A stretch of DNA of 64,000 nucleotides from Dasypus novemcinctus (GCF_030445035.2 NC_080680.1:47629212-47693211), one strand, 5' to 3'; shown: positions 49,101-61,141, counted from the first letter of the stretch. Notes: generated by a model from the letters alone, not told the origin. Made by a program: numbers and translations.

Positions 49101-52056
49101 AAAAAAAACAAAACAAAACAAAACAAAGATTAGGTTAATTTTCACAGAAGAAAAATGTTGATGTAACCCGGCGGCCTGCTGCCTCAGTCTCCCACTCCCG
49201 GGTTGGACAGCAGTGGAGGAGACCAGTTTAGGCCAGTCCTATGGGCAGTGGAAGGATGCCCAAGAAGGAGCTAACTAAGTCGGTGCCATTTCAGCACTAA
49301 ATTCTATTCCTTATTTGACAAAGGGGGGGAGCAGGTAAAAACTAAAATGGTTGGAATGTGATAGAAGAAGCAGTTAAATCAAACTTTTGCGTGGGAAAGT
49401 TAAATCTCAGATAAGCTGTAACTTCTGAAGTATCCAATCTATGGAAAAACAGGAAGAGCTTGCATGCTAGGCTTAGGGGTATAAATTGTGTCATTTTTCT
49501 TTGTTCGTGGCACCAGCCATATCTGGCTCTGCACCCCTTCTTGCAAGATTGAGAATAAATTATTTTCTTCTCCACAGTCTGGTGAGCCTTAATTCTTCCA
49601 GAAGATTTCTTTCCAATGAAATAAAGGTAATTAGTGGCTCTATTAACAAATTTCAGTAAGTAAAGGAAAGTCCATAAAAACTATGGAGATCTTTCCTAGG
49701 TTATGATTTTTTAAAAAAATTAAGTAATTGTGTAATGTGTTTTAAAACCTGGTAGTCAGTATGCTTTTAATTTAATAATTTTCATAACTTAAAGAAAAGA
49801 AGTTTTTAGCTTCCTGTAAGGGAAAAAGAGAACATTCCTTGCATAAACTATTATGGTTTCAATTTTATTTAACTTGAGTGTAATCTCCCATAGTTAATTT
49901 ATAAACTAAATTAACATATGTACAAAATCTTTACAGTAATGAAAATTGTAAGTGAAAATTGTAAGTTCACATTGGTGAAATTAGGCTAAAGGGAAAAGAT
50001 TGTAGATATGCTCTCTTAAATAGAGAGTAAATTTCTTTCATTGGTAATTGTAATTTAGTAAGTTTATTTAAACATGAGGTGTCTAGTCAATGCGGTTATA
50101 GTCAATTATAAAGAGTTTGTAAAACATCTTCCAAACTGAAAATGTTTAAATAGTTCTAGTTGTAGAAGTCATTGTTAACTAAAGAAACTTAGATTGGTAT
50201 TGGTAGCAGAAATAACTTCATGATAATAAACCTGTCTGAAGGCCACTGCAAAATACACATTTAAGTAAATGGTAATAAAAAGTTGTCTTGATTCTATTGG
50301 AAATATTCTGTTTTCATTCTAACAATGAAAAATAATATTTTTCCTCTATTACTAAAGTAAAGTACCTACTGTTATCTTCATAGTAAAATTGTGTAAGTAA
50401 ATAGTCATTTGATATATGTATTGCGTTAAGTTGTTTAAAATATATATAAAACAAGGAATAAACTTTAACATTGTCAAACTCTTGTGCATTCGAACCAGGC
50501 CTTGTATACATTACAGGTGGCCTCTCCATGTGAGTTGTTGGCTGGGCTGGTCACTGACCCCTCAATTGAAAATATGTGCTATATCAGTCTCTGGTTCTGC
50601 TCCTGAAGTTGATGGAAACTATATTGCAGTTTCAAGCTCCTGCAGCCAATAATGACTCGGTACAGCCAAGTGTACAATGGATATCGCCTCCAGACTGGCA
50701 CTGTTCCATGGTGCCAGAGAGCACTATGCACCAGGCTAGTAGAATACTGGAAAATCTCTGGAAAACTGGAAGGATGCTGCAACTTGCTCACTGCGTTGAA
50801 GAACATGCTAAGTGGAGCCATGATACCAGGAGACTGTAAGTAAAACTTAAACACAATTGGCATTATGGCCTGCTCTCATGGAGAGATAACATGTAAAGTA
50901 TTACAAACCTGAAACTCAAAACTAATAATGGCAACTCTGAATCCTTATGCATTAAGTAATACATTAGTTAATATTAAGTGCTGTACTTTTATCCTGTACT
51001 AAATATATGCCTAATAATTGTAATGTTATCTTTTCTATTTTGGATCAAGTGCAGAAGTATATTAGACATGTTAAATTCCTGGTAAAATCATTTTCTAAAC
51101 AGTTAATAACATGTCTATAGAATAAGGTGGCAGTCTCAGCCAGTCTCAGTTAGCAAAAGTGAGGCTTGCTTGCTGATGGTGAGTCACCTATTGAACAAGT
51201 CAAAATTGCTAGAAATTGTACAATGAAAACCAAGGTGTAAAAATCTTTATTCTGTAGTTCTGATCACTCCCACAGGTGAAAACTATAAGAGTATTTCCAA
51301 ATTAGTGTTCTAATCCTGAGTGAAGCCAGTTGCCCAAGGAGTGCCAGTTCACCAGGAGCATCTGACAGAGCGAATGAGTGTCAGTCATTGAACAGCTTGG
51401 AATGTGTCTTCAGACAAAGCTAAGTGTCTGCTGCAATTTCTCTCTAAAGATGGATAACTTAAAAAAGAATATATATGCTGTTCCCACCAGCTTTTAAGGA
51501 ATGCCATCTTTATAGGCATCTAATCTTGTCTATCTCTGTAATCCAATGTGTCCTCTTTTAAAAACGGGTATTCCAAATTTTTAATTAAGTTTGTTTCTTT
51601 CAGAGTGAACATCTTATTAACCATATGAAAACTTCATCCAACTTCATACAGAATGCCAGATCCATCTTCCTCCAGTTAGAATAAATTAAAGAGTTTTTAC
51701 ACCTTATTAGGCAATGACTACAGCCCATGGCCAGCAGGAAGCAGTTACAGAAAAGAGATCGTCTCCCTTCAGCACCCCTTTTAAATTAAAGGTGTAAACT
51801 CTTTAAGAGTAAAATAAAAGTAATAGATGGATCTGGAACCTGACTGGAAATCCACGTGAGTGCCAGTGGCAGCAGAATAACTGCGGGAGGCCCCTGCCCA
51901 AGATTCTGCTGTCCAGAATGAAAAGTTCTAAACTTCTAAAAACGGTCCTTGATGCTGTACTAAAGACTGATAAATAATCAGTCAAGACAACAAACAGTCA
52001 TCCACCTCATAGCTACAACAATAATTATGCCAAAGCTTAGCAAGTTAATCTTTGGC
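46107..52056 (+). other. ERV interior without recognisable genes
   Basis: A GC-richer leader (about 46107-47300) with a splice donor (AAG|GTAAGA) at 46327-46328 and an upstream ATG at 46317 opening only 44 codons. Then about 4.5 kb of AT-rich sequence full of stops in all frames. Open frames at 46987-47319 (110 codons) and 48286-48555 (89 codons) show no retroviral motif that I know. A stretch near 50640-50840 is more GC-rich and could be an env remnant, but I cannot support this. Confidence 0.7.
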
Positions 52057-52069
52057 AGAAAGGGGGGAA
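52057..52069 (+). other. ERV polypurine tract
   Basis: AGAAAGGGGGGAA lies immediately before the 3' LTR (TGATGTGG from 52070), the usual second-strand primer position. Confidence 0.85.
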
Positions 52070-52533
52070 TGATGTGGGCTATGGGTGGAAGGCTCTTTGT
52101 CTCTTCAGAAATAACTAAGCTGTTTGACTTGTGAGTGTGGAAAGATAAGAGGCTGCAGTCCTGCTCTTAGGGACCAGCAGGCTCCAGTCCCAGGAAATGT
52201 TTAACAAAGCAAGGGCTATAAACTTTAAGTATTTAGGGGAAATGCAAAAACCAAGGCTTATCTAAAATGTCTGGAGTCCTTGCTAAAAGCTTACCTAAGA
52301 TGTGAAAGAGATATATGCTAATTGAAGCCTACTGAGAACTGAAACAAAGGGACCATTTGGCCTTTCCTCTCTGTATAAAAGACGTTTGAAAATCTTGTTC
52401 CGGGCTCGGGATTCAAACAGAAAGCTCCCGAGTCCGGCCGGCCGTCAATAAACCATTTTTCCTTCTCAAAATCATTACTGAGTCCTGGCCTCTCTATACT
52501 AAAATAATTGAACTTCTCTTAAATTCCACAACA
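52070..52533 (+). repeat. ERV 3' LTR (464 bp)
   Basis: Same length and, reading side by side, the same bases as 45621-46084. It has TATA at 52374-52380 and AATAAA at 52447-52452. Followed by the target duplication GCAG and L1 sequence. Confidence 0.93.
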
Positions 52534-53719
52534 GCAGGACATTCTGTGTTCATGGATTGGAAAACTAAATATTAAGATGTCAATTCTACCCAAACTAATT
52601 TACAGATTCAACACAATCCCAATAAAAATCCCAATAGCCTTTTTTTTCCAGAAATCAAAAAGCCAATAATCAAATTTATCTGGAAGGGTAAAGGGCCTGA
52701 ATAGACAAAAAACATCTTTAAAAAGAACGAATTTGGAGGATTCTCACTTCCTGATTTTAAAGCATATTACTTAGCTACAGTAGCAAAAACAGCATGGTAT
52801 CGGCATAAGGGCAGACAGATTGACCAAGAGAACCAAACTGAGAACTCACAAATTGACCCTCACATCTATAGTAAAGTGATTTTTGAATGAGGCTATTAAG
52901 CCCACCCAGCTGGGCCAGAACAGTCTATTCAACAAATGGTGCTGGGAGAACTGGATAGCTTTACCCAAAAAAAAGAAAGAAGAACGCGATCTTACACCTT
53001 AAATAAAAATTAACTAAAAATGGATCTAGGATCTAAATATAAAAACCACCACCAAAGAACTCCTAGAAGAAAATGTAGTAAAACATCTTTAAGATCTTGT
53101 GGTAGGTGGTAGTTTCTTAAACCTTATGCCCAAAGCATGAGCAACAAAAGAAAAAATAGGTAAATGGGACCTCCTCAAATTTAAACCTTTCGCATCTCAC
53201 AGGACTTTTGTCAAAAGGTTGGCAGCCAACTCAAAGGGAGGAAATATTTGGAAATCACATATCTGATAAGGGTTTAATAACCGTGACATATGAGAAGATG
53301 ATACAACTCAACAATAAAAAGACAAACTATCTGATTAAAAAATGGGCAAAAGATTTGAAAAGACAACTGTCCAAGGAAGAAATACAAATGGGGAATCAAT
53401 GTGAAAAAATTTGCAACATCATTAGCAATTAGGGAAAGGAAATCAAAGCTACAATGAGATATCATTTCATACCCAATAGACTGGGTGCTATTAAAAGTCA
53501 GAAAACTGTAAATGTTGGAGAGAATGTGGAGAGACAGGAATATTTATTCACTGTTGGTGGGAATGTAGAATGGTACAGCCACTGTGGAGGACTGGCTGTT
53601 TTTAAGGAAGCTGAATATAGAACAAAAAGCCATTGATTATACACTTTGGATAAATCATATGGTATGTGACTATGTCTCAACAAAACTGCTTAATACACAA
53701 ATAAATAATTGTCCAAGAA

Positions 53720-53944
53720 TAGCCAGAAAGAGCAGTTATGCACAGCAGGGGAAACAGAAATTGAGAGGTGAGGAATTTTCTTATTTGTATTTTATTATTA
53801 TTATTATTGAAATAATGAAAATGCTTTAATAATGACTGAAGTGCTGAATGCCCAACTATGTAATTACATCAAATACCACTGATTTGGTATTTGAATAAAT
53901 TACATGCCTTATTAGTATGTATCAATAAAATTTATTTGTTTAAA
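53720..53944 (+). mobile_element. L1 3' UTR fragment
   Basis: 'attattattattattgaaataatgaaaatgctttaataatgactgaagtgctgaatgcccaactatgtaattacatcaaatacc' looks like a xenarthran L1 3' UTR, ending in an A-rich run before the next L1. It probably belongs to the L1 upstream or is a separate truncated copy. Confidence 0.45.
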
Positions 53945-55202
53945 AAAAAGTGAACAGGAAGGAATGTTACCAAATTCATTCTTCGAAGCCAATATCACCT
54001 TAATACCAAAGCCAAATAAAGATATTACAAAAAATGAAAATTACAGATCAATTTCTCTAATGAACATAAACGCAAAAAGCATCAATAAAACATGTGCTAA
54101 TCAAATCCAAAAGCACACTGAAAGAATTATATATCACAATCAACTGGGTTTTATATCATGTATACAGGCATAGTTCAACACTAGGAAATCAATCAGTGTA
54201 ACACACTATATCAATAAACAGAAAAGGCACGTCATCATCTCAATTGATGCAGGAAAGGCATTTGACAAAATGCAACATCCTTTCTTCATTTTTATACGCC
54301 AAAAGATAGGAATAAAAGGAAAATCTTCAATATGATAAAATGCATATATGAAAAGCCCACAGCTGACACTGAACTCAATGGTGAAAGTTCTGAAAGCTTT
54401 ACTGCTGAGATCAGGAACAAGACAAACATGCACACTCTCTACTATCACTGAATATTGTGCTAGAAGTACTAGCTAGAGCAATTAGGCAAGTAAAAGAAGA
54501 AAAAGGCACCCAAATAGGACAGAAAGAAGGAAAACTTTTGCTATTTGCTGATGATATGATCCTATACCTAGAAAAATTATTACTCAAAAACCAAGCGTCT
54601 TTCTATACACACTAATGAGCAAACTGAGGAGGAAGTCAGAAAAAAAATTCTAATTATCATAGCAACTAAAAGTATCAAATATTTAGGAATAAATTTAACC
54701 ATGGACATGAAGAAGAAAGTTGGAAGACTCTCACTTCCCAACTTTAAAGTATATTACATAGCTACAGTGTTAAAGACAGCATGATACAGCCATAAAGATA
54801 GACAGATTAATCAACAGAATTGAACTGAGGGTTCAGAATAGGCCCTCACATCTACAGTAAAGTGATTTTTGACAAGGCCGTCAAACCTACCCAGCTGGGT
54901 CAGAAAAGTCTATTCAACAAATGGTGCTGTGAGAACTGGATATCCCTATCTAAAAGACAGACAGAGGACCCTTATACAAAACTTAATTCAAAATGGATAA
55001 GGGACCTAAATATAAAAGCTAGAACCACAAAATTCCTAGTAGAAAATATAGGTAAATATCTTTAAGACTGGTGATTGGTGGTAGTTTCTTAAACCAAAAC
55101 ATGAGCAATTAAAGAAAAAAATATATAAATGGGACCTTCTCAAAATTAAATACTTTGGTGCTTCAAATGTCTTTCTTAAGAAAGTAAAAAGACTGCCTAC
55201 TC

Positions 55203-55620
55203 GAGGAAGCGGGCTTGGCCCAATGGATAGGGCATTCATCCACCTACCACATGGGAGGTCCACAGTTCAAATCCTGGGCCTCCTTGACCCGTGTGGAGCT
55301 GGCCCATGCACAGTGCTGATGCATGCAAGGACTGTCCTGCCATGCAGGGGTGTCCCCTGCATAGGGGAGCCCCATGCACAAGGAGTGCACCCTGTATGGA
55401 GAGCTGCCCAGTGCAAAAGAAAGTGCAGCCTGCCCAAGAATGGTGCCACAAACACGGAGAGCTGACACAACAAGATGATGCAACAAAAAGAAACACAAAT
55501 TCCTGGTACCTCTGATAAGAAGTGGTCACAGGAGAACACACAGCGAATGGACACAGAGAGCAGACAAGTGGGGGGGGGAAGGGGCGAGAAATAAATAAAA
55601 AATGAATCTTTAAAAAAAAA
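55203..55620 (+). repeat. DAS-III SINE in L1
   Basis: Head 'gaggaagcgggcttggcccaatggataggg', B-box 'cacagttcaaatcc', body 'gcacaaggagtgcaccctg', A-rich tail. Target duplication 'aaaagactgcctactc' flanks it (ends at 55202; repeats at about 55618-55633), so it is a clean L1-mediated insertion. Confidence 0.92.
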
Positions 55621-56359
55621 AGACTGCCTACTCAATGGGAGAAAATTTTTGGAAACCACATGTCTGGTAAGAGTTTGATTTCCATGTTAGATAAAAAGAT
55701 CACACAACTCAATGATAAAAAGACAAGCAATCCAATTTAAAAATGGGCAAAAGAGTTGAATTGACTTTTTTTCAAAGAGGAAATACAAATGGCCAAAGAG
55801 CACTTGAAAAGATGCTCAACATCACTAGCTATTGGGAAATGCAGATCAAAACTAGGAGATACCACTTCATGCTTCATAGAATGGCCATTCTTAAAGAAAT
55901 AGAAAATGTAAGTAATGGAAAAGATGCAGAAAATGGGAACACTTGACTGTTGGTGAGAATTTAAAATGGTGCACCCTCTGTGGACATCAGTTTGGTGTTC
56001 CTCAGGAAGTTAAATATAGAACTGTTGTATGATCTAGTAATCCCACTACTTGGAATATATTCAGAAGAACTGAAAACAAGGATGCAGATATTTGTACACC
56101 AATGTTCACAGAAGCATTACTGACAATTGCTAAAAGATCAAAACAACTTTAGTGCCCAATAACTGATAAATGGATAAATAAAATGTGGTCTATACATACA
56201 ATGGAATACTATTCAACTGTAAGAGAGATGCACTTGGGAACATGGATGAACCTTGAGGATATTATGAAAAAAGCCATACACAAAAGGACAAATATGTTAT
56301 GGTCTCACTGATATGAACTAAATAAGATGAGTAAACTTAGGAAGTTAAATGATAAAGCA

Positions 56360-56552
56360 CGGATTCTTAACCAGGTGTTTGTGAGCTTGAATTGAAATTC
56401 AGAAAAACATAATTCTTGTGTGGAGGTGTTGCTGCGAGAGTGACATATTTGTTAAATAATATACAGTATAATGTGGACTAAGTAAGGAATCCATGGTTTT
56501 CATTTGACTGGCAAATGGGTCTGTGAAACAAAAAAGGTTAAGAATCCCTGCT
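56360..56552 (+). mobile_element. hAT-like DNA element with inverted ends
   Basis: Left 'ggattcttaaccaggtgt' and right 'ggttaagaatccctg' are inverted ends of about 13-14 bp. The interior 'ggaatccatggttttcatttgactggcaaatgggtctgtgaaac' resembles a short non-autonomous hAT family of the 'ttcttaacc' type. It interrupts L1 3' UTR. Confidence 0.5.
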
Positions 56553-57234
56553 ATAGAGCACAGGTTAGTAAGACACAGAATGTGGGTTGAGAAGGGGAAG
56601 CTGAATATATGTAGAATAATAAGGCTGATTGTAAATATGTGGAAATGGATAGGATTGATGGAAACACATTATAATGAGTATTAACACTGCTCATTTATAA
56701 ATGTGATTATGGCTGAAAGGGGTTGTCTAGGGAGGTTAATGTTAATTGAAAGACAGCTAAGGAATATATAATACAGTGTTTTTGGTGGCAGATGAGGATT
56801 GTGGTTAATAACACAAATACAACAAAGCTCCTCTATTACATGGTATGAATATGGTGATACATGGAAAAATACAACTAATGTAACTTAGACTACAGTTAAC
56901 AGTAATATTGTAATATTTTGTAGCAAAGGCGAAGGAGGTATTATATCAATGCTAATGAGCAAAAATGAAAATGGGATTAGTTTTATGAGATGTGAAAATT
57001 ATCTTTTTTTTCATTTTCTTTATTAACAAGGAGACCTTGTCCTATCATTTAACCAATGTGTGTTCATTTATTCATTTTTCTGAACACTGGAGAAACAACT
57101 GGGTTTGTTTTTAAGATTAAATAAGATAAATGTGCCTGGACAGTAATGCCTCCATAATTTAAGCTGCCTTTGTCCATTCTTTTACTTTTTAAAAAATTTT
57201 ATCCTGATATATTTTTTTAAAAATGTTATTTACC

Positions 57235-57608
57235 CTCCTCCTCCCCTCCGAGATAGCTCCCTTGTCTGTTTGCTCATTTTTTTTTCTCATTTTCTGTCCA
57301 GTCTGTCTGTTTTTTTCTTTAGGAGTCATCAGGAAAAGAACCCGAGACCTCTCATTGTGGGAGGTGGGCACCCAATGCGTGAGCCACATCACTCCCTGCT
57401 TTTTTTTTTTTTTTTTTGCTAGTTGCTTTTGCTTGTTGTCTGCTCACTGTTTGTTTGTCTTCTTTAGGAAGCACTGGATGCTGAACCCAGAAGGTGGGTG
57501 ACCAAAAGCTTGAGCCTCATTTGCTCCCTGCTTGTTTTGTTTTGCTCGTTGTATGCTTGTTGTTTGCTTGTTATCTTGCTTGTTGTTTTCACTGCTGTCT
57601 GTTCGTTG
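57235..57608 (-). repeat. DAS-I-like SINE pieces
   Basis: Repeated antisense units: 'aggagtcatcaggaaaagaacccgagacctctcattgtgggaggtgggcac', then 'aggaagcactggatgctgaacccagaaggtggg', each followed by 'tgagcc...tc...ctccctgc'. T-rich spacers separate them. Confidence 0.7.
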
Positions 57609-58027
57609 TTTGTTTTTTTAAATTTTTAAATTTATTTCTCTCCCCTTCCCTAGCCCCTCAGTTGTCTGCTCTCTGTGTCCACTTGCTGTGTGTTCTTCTG
57701 TGTCCGCTTGTATTCTTGTCAGCGGCACCCAGGATCTGTGTCTCATTTTTGTTGCATCGTCTTGCTGCATCAGCTCTCCATGTGTGTGGCACCACCCTGG
57801 GCAGGCTGCACTTTTCTCGTGCTAGGTGGCTTTCCTTATGGGGTGCACTCCTTGCGTATGGGGCTCCCCTATGCGGGGAACACCCCTGTGTGGCACAGCA
57901 CTCCTTGCGTGCATCAGCACTGCACATGGGCCAGCTCACCACATGGGGTCAGGAGGCCCTGGGTTTGAACCCTGGACCTTCCATGTGGTAGGCGGATGCT
58001 CTATCTATTGAGCCAAATCTGCTTCCT
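57609..58027 (-). repeat. DAS-III-like SINE
   Basis: Antisense: 'tttaaatttatttctctccccttccc', 'cttgcgtatggggctcccc', 'cagcactgcacatgggcc', and the antisense B-box 'gggtttgaaccctgg' before 'gagccaaatctgcttcc'. The open frame of 165 codons at 57494-57991 is a SINE shadow. Confidence 0.88.
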
Positions 58028-58125
58028 TGTTCATTGTTTGTTTGTCTTCTTTAGGAGGCACCAGGAACTGAACCCAGGACCTCCCATGTGGGAGTCACAT
58101 CCTTGAGTCATATCCGCTCCCTATT
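58028..58125 (-). repeat. DAS-I-like SINE
   Basis: 'tcttctttaggaggcaccaggaactgaacccaggacctcccatgtgggag' then 'catatccgctccct', the same unit as the pieces at 61530-61725. Confidence 0.75.
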
Positions 58126-58134
58126 TTATTTTTT

Positions 58135-59447
58135 TAAGTTGAAATAAAGTTAAAAAATTGTTTTGAAAGAGTTACAGTAAAACATGGACAAACACTACTG
58201 TAGTCAGAATGATAGATGAACATAAAGAGAGTATCAATAAAGTGATGAGCATTATGAAAAGAAACCAAGCAGAACTGAAAACCACAGTAACAGAAATTTA
58301 AAAATCCCCTACAGTGGTTCAACTGCAGAAGGGAGCTGGGATGAGAAACAATCAGTGAACCTGAAGATAAGGCAATTGAAGTAATCCAGTCTAAGAAGCA
58401 GAAAGAGCAAAGAATGAAGAAAAGTGAACAGAGCCTGAGAAACCCATGGGATGACATCAAGCATATCAATATACATTTTGTGGGAATCCTGGAAGGAGAA
58501 GAAAAATAGAAAAGGGCAGAAAGAATATTCAAAGATATAACTGCTGAAAACTTCCCAAATGGTCTGGAACTTATAATGTATAATATGTAACTTGTGACAA
58601 GAACTATAAAGAGGTGGGGGATGGAGAGGTACAGGAACATAGTTTATATTTGCTAGTGTTATATTAGTATCAAAGCAAACGAGACTCTTACTGATTCAGT
58701 GCGATAACTTTAAGCCCAATGGTAATGACAAACAAAATAATTTTAAAAATCAGAGAACATACAAACTCATTGGAACAGAAAGTAGAGTACAGATAACCAG
58801 GGGCGAGGGTTTGAGGGGGTAATGCAAAATGAGTACAGGGTTTCCGTTTGCAGTGAAAGTAAAGAGATAGTAATGGATGGTAGTAAGGGTACTGCAACAT
58901 TGTGAATGTGATTAATCCCTCTGAATGGTATGCTTGGGAGGGGTTAGGATAAGATTTATGTTGTATATATGTTTCCACAATTAAAAAAAAAAAAGGAAAA
59001 CCAAAGGGATCATATTAATTAAATGCAATACATGATCCTGGATGGGATTGAAGAATGGAGGAGAAAAGTCTCAAAAGGACATTATTTGGGACATAAGAAA
59101 AGATTGAAATGTGGAATTTAATGCTAAATATCTTGAACTTGATCACTGGATTTAAGGTGATTATATAAATGAACATGCTTGTTTGTAGGAAATGTATGTG
59201 GGAGTATTATGTGTTCAAGGGGTAAGCTGTTTGCTGTTAACATTCAGAAAATAGAGAGAAAGGAAGGAAGGAGGGAGGGAGGGAAGGAGGAAGGAAGAAT
59301 GGGTAAAGGTAGCAAAGTGTTAATATTGGTAGATATGGGTATCTGAAGGAGTGAGGGTATGTTGGAATTCACTGTATAGGACTTGTACTATTTTTGCCAC
59401 TCTACTGTAAGTTCAAAAGTATTTCAAAATAAAAAGTAAAAAAAAAA
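58135..59447 (+). mobile_element. L1 fragments (ORF1 remnant and two 3' UTR pieces)
   Basis: 58135-58570 matches L1 ORF1 (rc-free order: 'aagcatatcaatatacattttgtgggaatcctggaaggagaagaaa', then 'gctgaaaacttccc'). 58690-58995 is a 3' UTR piece ending in A-run. 58996-59447 is another 3' UTR, with a polypurine stretch (GGAAGGAAGGAGGGAGGGAGGG at about 59265) and the ending 'gtaagttcaaaagtatttcaaaataaaaagt' plus A-run. No intact frame remains. Confidence 0.65.
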
Positions 59448-60521
59448 AGGAATACACAAAACCAACAAAACAATTATTTGGTGATTTGTTTTTGCTCTAG
59501 GACCAAGTATGTACGTGTATCTGTATGTGTGTATGTATGTGTGTGTATGTGTGTACTGGGCAAATCTAATACTGCCCCCTAGTGGGCTTCCCTTCCTCTG
59601 CCACGTCCTGGATCATACTGAACCTTTTTACCCCTATCCCTCTAAGTCACCTGATCCTATAAAATAGAATATATAATAGAATATAATGCTTAGAATTGTG
59701 CTTAAGTCAGAAGTCAGTTTAAAATATACATAGAATTTCAATGCAATTCTTGCACCTAAAATATAGACATGTAAAAAGTGAGTATTAAGTTGTGCTTGGA
59801 AAAGAATAAGGAAACTTTAATAAGGCCTAGTTATTAATGTTTATAGGTAAAGCCTAATGAAGCTCTGTAAAACACTGCTTAGAATAGCTTATAAAAACGG
59901 AAGCCCAATCTTAGAGGAAAAAGTACATCTATAATAGAAATTTATTATACACTATAAATGAGGCAGAAAACTCTAGTTGCCTTGCTCCTTAAATACTTAA
60001 TACTGCCATGTATATTTCCTAAAAACAAAGATACTCACTTATGTAACTACCTTAAATGTAGTAATAAAATTTTAAAAGTGTAACACTGATTTAAAGCTTA
60101 GTCTATATTCCAAGTTTTGCATTTGTCCAAATAAAGCTGTTGAGAAATACAACTCTTACTGGAGAAAGAAAGGTGATTAATATCTCCATTCCAACTCCCC
60201 TTTCCTCAATTTTTTCTTCCTTATCTTCACTGCTCTTCTTTACCTGGTTTTCCTGCCCATTTTCACTCTTCAGCTTCTTGGGCTATTTAGAGACCTCCAC
60301 TTCATTGCCTTCCCATCTTTTAAAACTGTCCTAACAAATTCACTTCTCTCTCAGAGCTTTCATTTTAGGAATCTAATAAATGAGTGGATATCAAGACATT
60401 AATCACTGCTAAAAATCCAAGGTTTGTGCATTATTAAAGAGTGAATCTGGAGAGTGCCAGGGAGGTGAAGTTACAGTATTAAGAGTCTAAATTTACCAAA
60501 TTTACTCTTATTTACTAAATC
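59448..60521. other. Intron or flank, with (GT)n/(GTAT)n and an old L1-like block
   Basis: A (TGTA/GTGT)n microsatellite at 59521-59557. A segment at 59985-60115 ('ctccttaaatacttaata', 'atttcctaaaaacaaagatactcacttatgtaactacc') parallels 63318-63450 and looks like a diverged old L1 copy. The rest is unique AT-rich DNA. A 64-codon frame at 60140-60334 is not coding in my judgement. Confidence 0.5.
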
Positions 60522-61141
60522 TGTGACAGTCTGAAATTAGTGACTCCCAAAAAAGACTGTTTTTGAACTAATCCATTCCTGTGGGTGTGTTATCCTTTGA
60601 TTGCAATAGATTCAGTTAAGGGACCTTGGTTAGACTGCTTTGGTTGGACTATGTCAGTGAGGCATGACTCTGGTTGGGTCTCTGCCCTCTTGCTGGAGTG
60701 TTACATAAAATGAAAGCACAGAGAGAAAGAATTCACACACAGAAATGGGAGGTCTGACATTGTGACCTGGCCAATGTGAAAGAGTACTCAAGAATCACTA
60801 GCAGCCAGAGCTGAAGCCCCCAAGACTCAGTCCACAGAGCAACTCATGGCTGAAGCAATGAGCCATATGCCTGATCGCTCACAACTGAGCTCCAGGAGAA
60901 GGTAGATTCTGGAGGGGAAGGCAGGGACCTCAGCACAGATCAGGCATCACCTTGCCCCACCATGTGGCAGGATGCCAGGATCACTGGTAGCTGACTTTGG
61001 TGAAAAACCAGCTCTGACACTGCCTTGATTTGGACATTTCATGGCCTCAGAATTGTGAGATTTCACCATAATACAACTCCCATTATAAAAACCATCCCAT
61101 GCTAGTACACTGCATTGGCAGCCCTGTGGCAAACTAATACA
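60522..61141 (+). mobile_element. MaLR/MLT1-like solo LTR
   Basis: TGTGACAGTCTGAAATTAG to CTAATACA, TG...CA ends. It carries the blocks 'gactcccaaaaaag', 'ctaatccattcctgtgggtgt', 'gattcagttaagggacc', 'cctctt..ggagtg', 'ccttgatttggacatttc' and 'tggcagccctgtggcaaac', all in MLT1-like order. It is the most complete of the family in this window, at 620 bp. Confidence 0.65.

Larger units (their letters stand above)
45621..52533 (+). mobile_element. Non-autonomous endogenous retrovirus (6.9 kb, identical LTRs)
   Basis: A 464-bp LTR at each end (TG...CA) and a 5,985-bp interior. A perfect 4-bp duplication GCAG (45617-45620 and 52534-52537) lies in otherwise continuous L1 sequence. Primer-binding site, leader with splice donor, polypurine tract, TATA box and AATAAA are all present and intact. 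In the interior no frame in the plus direction exceeds about 110 codons and I recognise no gag, pro, pol or env motif. The LTRs agree base for base as far as I read them. Together this points to a recent insertion made by the proteins of another provirus. A 4-bp duplication and a tRNA-Arg site fit a gamma-like group. The element is in the intron of KIAA2026 in the opposite orientation. Confidence 0.85.
40405..53720 (+). mobile_element. L1, plus strand, broken, host to three later insertions
   Basis: The parts are: 5' UTR 40405-41100; ORF1 41160-42010 (coiled coil then VPEGEENGKGAKRILEEIM); ORF2 from about 42190 (endonuclease remnant GHYILIKGK, NIYA; RT remnant with TDDLILYLE at about 44870); then the distal part 52534-53720, ending near 'ctcaacaaaactgctt'. 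A MaLR-like LTR (42287-42914), a DAS-III SINE (45147-45562) and an ERV (45621-52533) interrupt it. The GDFN-like motif of the endonuclease reads GNFN here, so a catalytic Asp is lost, and the frames are shattered. The sequence continues smoothly across each insertion. Confidence 0.8.
53945..56995 (+). mobile_element. L1, plus strand, ORF2 RT region to 3' UTR
   Basis: Begins 'ggaatgttaccaaattcattcttcgaagccaatatcacc' (L1 RT region). ORF2 remnants include FADDMILYL at about 54545 and 'aacaaatggtgctgtgagaactgg'. The C-terminal part ends with 'ggtctatacatacaatggaatactattcaac' and then the 3' UTR. A DAS-III SINE and a hAT-like element are inserted in it. The frames are broken. Confidence 0.8.

Noticed and set aside
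50576-50863. Retroviral env remnant in the ERV interior
   Set aside because: The stretch is more GC-rich and has overlapping short frames, but no Cys pattern, fusion peptide or immunosuppressive-domain motif that I could support.
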